Positions 1 through 7,448 of a stretch of DNA of 23,823 nucleotides are shown in pieces. A program made the translations under genes and the position numbers. This stretch comes from a virus, in the IMG/VR virus record IMGVR_UViG_3300011113_000549, positions 1 to 23,823 of that record; one strand, written 5' to 3'. The notes beneath the pieces are model-generated. The model did no database searches. It had not been told where the DNA came from and saw only the letters and a list, made by a program, of their open reading frames with translations. Position 1 is the first letter of the stretch. Every line of letters begins with the position of its first letter.

Positions 1-2
1 CT

Positions 3-2252
3 GGAGCATCTGATACAGCAGTTACTGGTGGTACTGGGGCATCTGCTGCACCAATTTTTAGAAACGCATTATATACTGTTTCTGGTCTCTCTGGTGCTGC
101 AGGAAACTCAGTAAATGGACCTGCTAATAGTTCAACTCAGGCAAACCCATTCCAACCAACTGGTGGTGGATGAGGAGCATTTAATACTAATACTGGTGGT
201 AGTGGTCTAGCATATTATTATGGAAATACTTATACAAATGGTGGAAATGCTTCTGGTGCTTCTGGTTCTAATGGTATTCCCGGTTCTTATACTGGAAATA
301 TTGGTGGTGGAGGAGGTGGAGGAGGTGCATTATCCTCTGGATTTAACACTTGGATTAACAGAACATCTGGATTTACTAATGCTGTTATAAATCTTGCTTA
401 TGGGTCTAGTACTTATCTTGCGAATAATTCCATTGCTGGTGGTGGGGGTCTTAGAGGTTCTACTGATAGTATCAACTGGCAATTGAGAACCGCAGGATTT
501 GGTACAACTGCTATTGGTTCTATAACTTATTCTACTTTCAATAGTGGAGAATTTTTGGCGGGAGGTAGAGTAGAAACTGAAGTTTGGTCTCAAAGAACTT
601 CTGGCACTTCTGCTTCACTCAATTCTACAATGTATGATGGAACTAACTTTTTTGTTGGGGGAGCAAGTGGATTTTTAAGTGTATCAACTGATGGAATTTC
701 TTGGACATTAAGAACTTCTGGAACTGCATCAGCAATAGGTAGTGCAACTTTTGGTGGAAATGCACTACTTTATGCATCAGGACAGACATTTCCTTATGTT
801 TATTGGTCTGGAACAAATATATATTCAAGTTCAACAGATGGAATTTCTTGGACATTGAGAACTGCTGGACTTGCAACTCCGTATTCAATCGCCTTTGGTA
901 CATCTCCTGTGGCAACTTATGTTATTGGTGGAACTACTGGAAGAATAATGACCTCTACAAATAGTATTATTTGGGTTTTAAGAACTTCTAATACGACAAA
1001 TAATATTAATTCTATAGTTTATAATGATGCTGTTACAAATAAATATGTCGTTGCTGGTGAGGTTGGAATAGTAATTACATCAACAAATGCAATTCAATGG
1101 ACCTTAAGAACCTCTGGGAATGCTCTTACTTTTTACCAATCGATTTATGGAAGTGTTTTTGTTGCTTCTGGACGCAATGGAGTTCTTTCTACATCAACAA
1201 ATGCAGTTCAATGGACCTTAAGAACTTCTGGATTTGGCACAACAGTCTATGGTCTTGCTTATAATAATGGAATCTATATTGCTTCTGGTACTAATGGTTC
1301 TACTAGAAGTTCTACAGATGCAATTATTTGGACTTTAAGAACTTCTGGATTTGGAACAAGCGGCATTAATAACTCTGTTGCTGGAAATAATATTTTTATT
1401 AACGTTGGTAATGCTGGAACTCTTACAACATCCACTTATCAAAACTTAAGCAGTTATGGTGTTGGTGCTTTACTTCAGGCATCAACTGATTCTATTACTT
1501 GGACTGCAAGAACTACGAGTTTAAACACACAAACCATAACATCTCTTGGTTTTGGTGGTTCTTATGTCTTTGCTCACGGAACAAACTATATGGGTGAAGT
1601 TGGATTCTTAAATGTTTCTACTGATAATATTATTTGGGTCTCAAGAACTTCTGGATTTGGTTCAACAGCAATTACTGCATTTGGATATGGCGCATCAAGC
1701 CCAACTGCATATTATGTCGCACTTGGAAATAACCAGTTAAGTGCTTCAACTGATACAATTACTTGGGCAGCAAGAACAACTTCATTTGGTGCAAACGTAG
1801 TTAATGCTTTTGTTTATGGGGATAAGTATATTGCTGCTGGAGCTTCTGGAATAGTATCTTCTTCTACTGATACGATTACTTGGACTTTAAGAACTTCTGG
1901 ATTTGGAACCACTAATATTTCTTCTCTTGTTTATGGTAATAGTGTTTATGTTGCTGCTGGCGATGCTGGAACTTTAGCAAAATCGTCAGATGGAATTGTT
2001 TGGGAAAGACGAAATTCTGGTTTTGGTACAACAGCAATAGATGCTCTAATTTATGGAACTTCTTATGTTGCTGGTGGAGATAACGGAACTATAACCGTAT
2101 CTGCTGGTGGAACTTCTCAATCTGTAGCAGGAAATGGGGGGCATGGAACTCGTGGTGGTGGAGGAGGTGGGGGAGCATATTCTGTAGAGCAAGGTAAATT
2201 TGGAATTGGTGGAGAAGGTGGAGATGGTTATGTTAAAATAACCTGGTGGTAA
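3..2252 (+). CDS. Glycine-rich tail fibre/adhesin-like protein with Asp-box-like repeats (5' end outside window; in-frame TGA at 171)
   Basis: The reading frame is open from position 3 to the TAA at 2250-2252 apart from one TGA at 171-173. The N-terminal visible part is Gly/Ala/Ser/Thr/Asn-rich and ends in a run of eight Gly just before about 330. Then come about 14 units of 35-55 residues, each built around S-T-D-x-I-x-W-T-L-R-T-S-G followed by a Y-G-N-x-Y-V-A-A-G-type strand. This resembles BNR/Asp-box repeats (S-x-D-x-G-x-x-W) of beta-propellers. The end is again poly-Gly and closes with G-G-D-G-Y-V-K-I-T-W-W, a typical terminus of glycine-rich phage tail proteins. Likely role: distal tail fibre or host-surface/sugar-binding adhesin, inferred from composition and from the sugar-modifying operon downstream. 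Fold and receptor are unknown. Whether the TGA is read through, mutated or a sequencing error cannot be decided here. Confidence 0.6.
171..173 (+). other. In-frame TGA stop inside the glycine-rich tail protein
   Basis: Codons run GGT GGT GGA TGA GGA GCA TTT in one frame. Similar glycine-rich composition and the same reading frame continue on both sides, and no ribosome binding site or ATG restarts the frame nearby. A single TGG to TGA (or GGA to TGA) change would explain it. TGA terminates other genes here (for example at 3012 and 3668), so wholesale code reassignment is unlikely. Confidence 0.75.
345..2090 (+). repeat. About 14 degenerate tandem coding repeats (Asp-box/beta-propeller-like)
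   Basis: Protein-level repeats centred on W followed by x-x-R-T-S/T-G/S recur about every 110-170 bp. The tryptophans sit in the contexts N-T-W, I-N-W, E-V-W, I-S-W (twice), I-I-W (three), I-Q-W, V-Q-W, I-T-W (three) and I-V-W. At DNA level the segment agaacttctggatttgg is repeated almost exactly in several units. Fourteen units would fit two seven-bladed propellers, but this is only arithmetic. Confidence 0.7.
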
Positions 2253-2266
2253 AACTTGCCTAGATA

Positions 2267-2275
2267 TGCTATAAT
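2267..2275 (+). promoter_or_regulatory. Candidate extended -10 sigma70 promoter for the sugar operon
   Basis: TGCTATAAT (TG at 2267, TATAAT at 2270-2275) lies in the 45-bp gap between the tail protein and the first glycosyltransferase, 22 bp before the ATG at 2298. No convincing -35 box is present, so recognition would depend on the extended -10 element. It is the only gap in front of a seven-gene run of overlapping or abutting genes. Confidence 0.4.
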
Positions 2276-2297
2276 CATTAGTATCTGACTTTAATTT

Positions 2298-3014
2298 ATG
2301 CTTAATTATTCCAATCAACCGAAGAATGATTTTAAAGGAAAAACAATAGCATTTTGTCTTCCTGGATTTTCATATTCTGGAACTTTCATGACTCAGATGA
2401 TTCGTCTTTTGTTTGATTTAAATCAATTAGGAATCAACTTTTATATCTCGCAGAAATACAGTTCGATGGTAAACTTTGCCAGAACTGATTGTCTGCAGGC
2501 AGATAATTTTGCAGGAACATTATTGACTCCTTGGAGAGGTCAAGTTCCTTATGATTATATTATGTGGATTGATAGTGATATTATCTTTAAAACAGAAGAT
2601 CTTTTAGAACTTCTGCAGATGGATAAGGACATTTCAACTGGATGGTATGTTCAATCCAATGGAACTCCTATTACCAATCAATCAACAGTTGTTGTGAATA
2701 TGGATAAGAAACTTCTTTTGGAGAAGGGTTCTTATTATTTTGAAACGATTGAAGATATGCAACGCCGTTCGGAACCATTTAAAATTGAATACTGTGGATT
2801 TGGTTGGGTTCTGATGAAGAAAGGTATCTTCGAAAAAATTCCTTATCCTTGGTTTGCACCAAAGAAAGTTCAACTTATTCGTGAGGATGGAATCGTTTTG
2901 GAAGATATGTGTTCTGAAGATGTTGCTATGTGTGAAGATATTCGAGAGCACGGATTTGAGATCTGGTGCAATCCAAAAGTTCGTGTCGGTCATCAAAAAA
3001 TGGTAATCCTATGA
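2298..3014 (+). CDS. GT-A-type glycosyltransferase with DSD motif
   Basis: A 238-aa protein. M-W-I-D-S-D-I-I-F (about residues 90-98) is a DxD-type motif that binds nucleotide-sugar and metal in GT-A enzymes. The C-terminal S-E-D-V-A-M-C-E-D-I-R-E-H-G-F-E-I-W plus V-G-H matches the acceptor/catalytic region of small phage and bacterial GT2/Anp1-like enzymes. The start at 2298 follows the stop of the tail gene by 45 bp, with no strong Shine-Dalgarno sequence. The stop TGA overlaps the next start (ATGA at 3011-3014), so the pair is translationally coupled. The next gene is a divergent paralogue. Substrate is unknown; it presumably adds a sugar to a virion or host-surface glycan. Confidence 0.7.
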   Translation: MLNYSNQPKNDFKGKTIAFCLPGFSYSGTFMTQMIRLLFDLNQLGINFYISQKYSSMVNFARTDCLQADNFAGTLLTPWRGQVPYDYIMWIDSDIIFKTEDLLELLQMDKDISTGWYVQSNGTPITNQSTVVVNMDKKLLLEKGSYYFETIEDMQRRSEPFKIEYCGFGWVLMKKGIFEKIPYPWFAPKKVQLIREDGIVLEDMCSEDVAMCEDIREHGFEIWCNPKVRVGHQKMVIL

Positions 3015-3670
3015 TGCATTTTAATGTAGTAATTACGACTCCAGGAAGTAAAATGGAGTCTGCTTATGTCAGGTCTTTGCTTGGAACAATTCAAGCATTA
3101 GAAGCAAATAATATCACCTGGACTTATCAGAATGAGTATGCTTCTCTTGTAACAAATGCGAGAGAAGCAACCATTACTGGATCTAGGAATTTAGAAGTTT
3201 TTAATTCAGCACCAGGAAAAGGTCAATACACTTACGATAAACTTTTTTGTATTGATAGTGATATTGTTTGGAATCCTGAGCATTTTCTAAAACTTTATGC
3301 ATCGGATAAAGATGTAATTTCTGGTGTTTATTTTGAAGCACAGGGTGCTGATGCGATGATCCATCGTAATAAAGATGATTATCGCCCTATGACTAGACAA
3401 GAAATTGAACTCTTTCAACAAATTGGAGAACCATTAGAAGTTTATGGTGTTGGTCTTGGGTTTATGTGTGTAAAACAAGGTGTATTTGAAGGACTTAAGA
3501 GACCTTGGTATGGTTTGGGTAAAGTCGTTCAAGAAATTGATGGTATAGTTTATGAACTACCACTAGGTGAAGATCTTTATTGGTGCGATAGAGTTGCACA
3601 AAATGGACATCAAGTTTATGTTGATCCAACAGTTGTTGTTGGGCATGTGAAATCTAATATTGTAGTATGA
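3011..3670 (+). CDS. GT-A-type glycosyltransferase, paralogue of the preceding gene
   Basis: About 219 aa from the ATG at 3011, which overlaps the upstream TGA as ATGA. A second in-frame ATG follows at 3014, and the frame extends further upstream without a better start. L-F-C-I-D-S-D-I-V-W is the DxD motif, and G-E-D-L-Y-W-C-D-R-V-A-Q-N-G-H plus V-V-G-H near the end correspond to the same elements in the gene before. A tandem duplication is therefore likely. Y-G-V-G-L-G-F-M-C-V-K parallels Y-C-G-F-G-W-V-L-M-K in its neighbour. The stop overlaps the next ATG (ATGA at 3667-3670). The function as a sugar transferase is well supported; donor and acceptor are not known. Confidence 0.7.
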   Translation: MMHFNVVITTPGSKMESAYVRSLLGTIQALEANNITWTYQNEYASLVTNAREATITGSRNLEVFNSAPGKGQYTYDKLFCIDSDIVWNPEHFLKLYASDKDVISGVYFEAQGADAMIHRNKDDYRPMTRQEIELFQQIGEPLEVYGVGLGFMCVKQGVFEGLKRPWYGLGKVVQEIDGIVYELPLGEDLYWCDRVAQNGHQVYVDPTVVVGHVKSNIVV

Positions 3671-4377
3671 AAAAACTTGCAGTCTTTTATCATCTAGGGG
3701 CTATGAATAGTCTCTGGAATAAATTTGTGGATGAGCAATTAGGATTAATTAAGTCTTCTGGACTTGCAGATTCAGCAACTGTAAATATGTGCTATGCCGC
3801 TCCAGATCATGCAATTAATGAAATTAAAATTTATGTAAGGCAGAAATATCCTTTTGTGAATATTCTTTCTTCTAGAATCATTGAGGGAAAGGGGGAACAA
3901 GAAAACTTGTTTGAAGGGCAAACTTTAAAAGAAATTCAAACATATTCCAAAATAAATGATGGATATGTTCTTTATCTCCATTCAAAGGGAATGCTTCATG
4001 CAGTAAATTCGTATCAAACTGCTCCAACAACTGATTGGAGACATTATATGAATTACTGGTGTGTGGAAAGGTGGCAAGATTGTATTAAAAAGTTGGAAGA
4101 AGACCAGGTAGATTTAGTATCTACAAATTGGTCAAGAGATCCTTATCCACATTTTAAAGGAAATTTTTGGTGGGCAGATACGAATTATATTAAAACTCTT
4201 CCAAATGTTCTGAACCGAAGTTTATATTATGATGAGAAGTTTACAAAACAATTTGATGGACATAGATTTTGTTACGAAATTTGGGTTGCAACAAACAATC
4301 CAAAGGTAAGATCAATTCATTATAGTGCAGTTGATCATTATTATGCACTTTATCCGAGAGAGCGTTATGCAAACTAA
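3667..4377 (+). CDS. Single-domain member of a triplicated glycosyltransferase-like family
   Basis: A 236-aa protein that starts in an ATGA overlap. It consists only of the domain also found at the N-terminus of the next two genes: (I/L)-A-V-F-Y-H-L near the start, W-V/F-V-D-E-Q, T-V-N-M-C, Y-P-F-V-N-I-L, E-N-L-F-E-G-Q-T, D-G-Y-V-L-Y-L-H-S-K-G-M, D-W-R-H-Y-M, G-N-F-W-W-A. The H-S/N-K-G and W-R-x-Y-M features recall rhamnan-synthesis-F-like and related sugar transferases, so a glycosyltransferase role is plausible but not proven. It shares no DxD of the kind seen in the two genes before. It ends 11 nt inside the next gene. Confidence 0.55.
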   Translation: MKKLAVFYHLGAMNSLWNKFVDEQLGLIKSSGLADSATVNMCYAAPDHAINEIKIYVRQKYPFVNILSSRIIEGKGEQENLFEGQTLKEIQTYSKINDGYVLYLHSKGMLHAVNSYQTAPTTDWRHYMNYWCVERWQDCIKKLEEDQVDLVSTNWSRDPYPHFKGNFWWADTNYIKTLPNVLNRSLYYDEKFTKQFDGHRFCYEIWVATNNPKVRSIHYSAVDHYYALYPRERYAN

Positions 4378-5770
4378 AAATATTGCAGTCTTTTATCATC
4401 TTTTTATTCCTGATGTATCCACAACTTGGACATGGTGGGTAGATGAGCAGATGAGTTTATTGAAATCAACTGGACTTGCTGATGTATCAACAGTTAATAT
4501 GTGCATCACACTTCCTTTGGGAATTTGTGATGAAAAAAAAGATGTTAGATATGATGGATTGGTAATTAAATATATTACTGAAAATTATCCTTTTGTGAAT
4601 ATTTTGAACATAAGAGGAACTCATGAGGAAAATCTTTTTGAGGGGCAAACAGTCTCCCAACTCTATCAATACTGCTTAAAGAATGATGGATATGTTTTCT
4701 ATTTCCATAACAAGGGAATGAATTCTTATGCAACTCATATTCCATCTGCTCTCAAAGATTGGCGGCATTATATGCAATATTTTAATATTGAAAGATGGCA
4801 AGATTGTGTTGCTAAACTTGACGAGGGATATGATTGTGCTGGAGTAAGTTGGATTAAAAGAGAAGACCTAGCAGGAAACATTCCAACAGAAGGTAAAAGA
4901 TATATTGGAAATCATTTCTCTGGCAATTATTGGTGGGCAAGAAATGATTATATTCGCAGACTTCCAGATCCATTAAAAGTTGAGGAATATGTTCATATTC
5001 CATCAATGATGGACCACTTTAAGACATATCGTTATGCGTTTGAACTTTGGATTGGTGATGAAAATACTAAGTATTACTCATTCCATCAAAGTAAAACTCA
5101 TCATTATTTTGAACATTTTCCAAGAGAAAGATATGTATTAACTGATAGTCCAATAAAAACTCCTGAAATCAGTGTTTCAACTTTAATGCAAGAAGTTGGA
5201 AGTAAAAATCTTTTCAATTGGAGAGAGCATATTAAATTTGCTCAATGGATTGTGAAGAGAAAAAATCCAGATATTGTTGTGGATTTAGGTGTTGATTATG
5301 GATACTCTACTTTTTCTTTTGGACTTCCAAAGATTGGTAAAATTTATGGAATAGATAGTTTTGAAGGTGATAAACATGCAGGGGAAAGAGATACCTATAA
5401 TTATGTGATGGAAACCCAAAAGAAATTAGGATTGGATCATATTACTTTTATCAAAGGATATTTTGATGAGGTGGCAAAAATTTGGGACAAACCAATTGAT
5501 ATTCTTCATATTGATGGTCTTCATACCTATGAAGCAATCAAGAATGATTTTGATACTTGGTCAAAATTTTTGAAAAATGATGGTATAATTTTAATGCATG
5601 ATACTTGTGTTCAACATGCAGATTTTGGAGTTTATAAATTCTTTGATGAGATTAAATTACCAAAACTAAATTTTAAGGTTTCTCATGGGTTAGGTGTAGT
5701 CACTACTGATATAAAATTACTGGAAGAAATTAGAACTGAATTTAAGGAGACTCTAGATGAAAGATATTAA
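4367..5770 (+). CDS. Fusion: glycosyltransferase-like domain plus SAM-dependent methyltransferase
   Basis: 467 aa from the ATG at 4367. An upstream in-frame ATG at 4325 would overlap the previous gene by 53 nt, and the family start M-x-x-K-N-I-A-V-F-Y-H-L favours 4367, with gagag upstream. Residues 1-255 are the shared family domain (N-K-G at about 115, W-R-H-Y-M, G-N-Y-W-W-A). Residues 285-450 are a class I methyltransferase of the Methyltransf_24 type: V-D-L-G-V-D-Y-G-Y-S-T (about 305-315, SAM-binding loop), G-I-D-S-F-E-G (328-334), D-I-L-H-I-D-G-L-H-T-Y-E (378-389) and H-D-T (411-413). It probably O-methylates a sugar made or positioned by the operon enzymes. It overlaps the next gene by 14 nt. 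Confidence 0.65.
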   Translation: MQTKNIAVFYHLFIPDVSTTWTWWVDEQMSLLKSTGLADVSTVNMCITLPLGICDEKKDVRYDGLVIKYITENYPFVNILNIRGTHEENLFEGQTVSQLYQYCLKNDGYVFYFHNKGMNSYATHIPSALKDWRHYMQYFNIERWQDCVAKLDEGYDCAGVSWIKREDLAGNIPTEGKRYIGNHFSGNYWWARNDYIRRLPDPLKVEEYVHIPSMMDHFKTYRYAFELWIGDENTKYYSFHQSKTHHYFEHFPRERYVLTDSPIKTPEISVSTLMQEVGSKNLFNWREHIKFAQWIVKRKNPDIVVDLGVDYGYSTFSFGLPKIGKIYGIDSFEGDKHAGERDTYNYVMETQKKLGLDHITFIKGYFDEVAKIWDKPIDILHIDGLHTYEAIKNDFDTWSKFLKNDGIILMHDTCVQHADFGVYKFFDEIKLPKLNFKVSHGLGVVTTDIKLLEEIRTEFKETLDERY

Positions 5771-7448
5771 TGTATTTTACCACCTTTATATTCCAGATAC
5801 TTCTGGAATGTGGGTTTGGTGGGTTGATGAACAACTAGGAATTCTTGAGAAGTCTGGTCTTTCGGAAGTTGCAAAAGTCAATATGTGCATTACCATGCCT
5901 ACTGGATTGGTGGGTAGAATCAAAAGATTCAATCATACTGATAAGTTTGATCCATTAACTCAAGATTCTGAATATATTGAAAAAACATATGAAGAGACTG
6001 TTTTAGGATATATCATGCATAGATATCCATTTGTAAATATTTTGAATGTTCGTGGAATTAACGAAGAAAATATTTACGAAGGTCAAACTCTCAATCAAGT
6101 TTATGAGTATGCAAAGAAAAATGATGGATATGTTTTTTATTTTCACAGCAAAGGAGTTTTAGATTCTTTCTTTAAAGGATTTGGAATCTTTGGGCAAGAT
6201 AAAAAGTGGCGGCATTACATGCAAAAGCATTGCGTGGAAAATTGGAAAGAATGTGTTGCTAAATTAGATGAAGGGTATGATGCTGTAGGAACTCATTTTG
6301 ATAGTAATTATTATCCATTTGCTGGAAACTTTTGGTGGGCAACTACAGAACATATTAAAAGACTAGAGAATCCATTAAGACCAGAATTGTACAATGTATA
6401 TTATACGAAAGAAAATTATAGATATAACTTTGAATTATGGATTGGAACTAAAAATCCAAAAATATATTACATTGATACTTTGAATAAAGAAGAATCTGAA
6501 AAAGTTTATTTACACGCATATAACGCTATGAAAGATCATCCAGTAACTTCTTCTCCAAATAAAATGACAGATATTAAACAAAAAATGGAAATATTTACTG
6601 AAAATAAAAGATTTAATTTGTGTCGTATTGTACCTGATAATGGATTTTATATTCACTCAAATGTCTTTCATGAGATTGAGGCAGCGATGTTCTTCACTCT
6701 TCAACGAATGGGATATGAAGTCACCAATAGTGTGAATGAATTCAAAACAAATGCACGAAACATTGTATTTGGAATGCATCATTGCCCAGTGGATGTAGTT
6801 CGTCACGATATTCCAAAGGATACGATTGTTTATTCTTTGGAACAGATGAGAGATGGTCCTGAGTGTCTTCGCTGGTGCCGTAAGTATCGTGGTTTAGAAG
6901 TTTGGGATTATTCCATGAGAAATGTTGATGTTCTTCGTAAAGCAGGAGTTGAATATATAAAACACTGTAAGATTGGATACGTTCCAGAGATCTCTTATTT
7001 TGAAAGAAACAAACCTGAAGACCGTGACATTGATATTCTTTTCTATGGATCTCCATCGCCAAGAAGAGTTGCTATAATGGATGTTTTTGATAAAGATCCA
7101 AATATTAATTTTGTACATGTTCAATCAACTTATGGTGATGAACGTGATGAATATATCAAGCGAGCAAAACTAGTAATCAACTTACATAATCATGATAATC
7201 AAATCTTTGAAATGGTACGTGTATCTCATTTGATTCAAAATAAAGTTCCAGTTCTTTGTGAGAGAAATGTTTATACAGATTTTCCTCATTATATGGAAGG
7301 TGCAGTTTTTACTGCTCCTTGTCATGAGTTTGTAAAAAAAGCATATGAGATTTTGAGAAATCCAATAGAACTTGATGCTCAAGCAGAAAGAGGATTAGAA
7401 ATTTTCAAAAAATCTCCAATGGAAAACTTTCTTAAGGAAGTATTGTGA
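5757..7448 (+). CDS. Fusion: glycosyltransferase-like domain plus GT-B-like domain
   Basis: A 563-aa protein. A good Shine-Dalgarno sequence, AAGGAG (5744-5749), lies 7 nt before ATG 5757, inside the end of the previous gene. Residues 1-245 are the third copy of the shared domain (F-Y-H-L-Y-I-P-D, W-W-V-D-E-Q, Y-V-F-Y-F-H-S-K-G, W-R-H-Y-M, G-N-F-W-W-A). Residues about 285-563 look like a GT-B glycosyltransferase: an N-terminal half ending in the Y-S-L-E-Q region, then D-I-D-I-L-F-Y-G-S-P-S-P-R-R, L-V-I-N-L-H-N-H-D-N-Q-I-F-E-M-V-R and a late nucleotide-sugar-binding half with P-V-L-C-E-R. The C-terminal half resembles DUF-type GT-B proteins common in cyanophages. Substrate is unknown. Confidence 0.6.
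   Translation: MKDINVFYHLYIPDTSGMWVWWVDEQLGILEKSGLSEVAKVNMCITMPTGLVGRIKRFNHTDKFDPLTQDSEYIEKTYEETVLGYIMHRYPFVNILNVRGINEENIYEGQTLNQVYEYAKKNDGYVFYFHSKGVLDSFFKGFGIFGQDKKWRHYMQKHCVENWKECVAKLDEGYDAVGTHFDSNYYPFAGNFWWATTEHIKRLENPLRPELYNVYYTKENYRYNFELWIGTKNPKIYYIDTLNKEESEKVYLHAYNAMKDHPVTSSPNKMTDIKQKMEIFTENKRFNLCRIVPDNGFYIHSNVFHEIEAAMFFTLQRMGYEVTNSVNEFKTNARNIVFGMHHCPVDVVRHDIPKDTIVYSLEQMRDGPECLRWCRKYRGLEVWDYSMRNVDVLRKAGVEYIKHCKIGYVPEISYFERNKPEDRDIDILFYGSPSPRRVAIMDVFDKDPNINFVHVQSTYGDERDEYIKRAKLVINLHNHDNQIFEMVRVSHLIQNKVPVLCERNVYTDFPHYMEGAVFTAPCHEFVKKAYEILRNPIELDAQAERGLEIFKKSPMENFLKEVL

Noticed and set aside
643-915. Minus-strand open frame over the repeat region
   Set aside because: Antisense to the tail protein; low-complexity product mirrors the repeats, and no ribosome binding site or family is apparent.
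1-2252. Alternative genetic code with TGA as tryptophan
   Set aside because: Many genes in the window end in TGA exactly at overlaps with the next start, so TGA works as a stop; a local event at 171 is more likely.
2046-2318. Minus-strand open frame rich in Ser/Thr
   Set aside because: Shadow of the glycine-rich C-terminus of the tail protein; crosses the intergenic promoter.
6742-7124. Two minus-strand frames within the GT fusion gene
   Set aside because: Overlap a well-supported coding gene in full and have no recognisable content.
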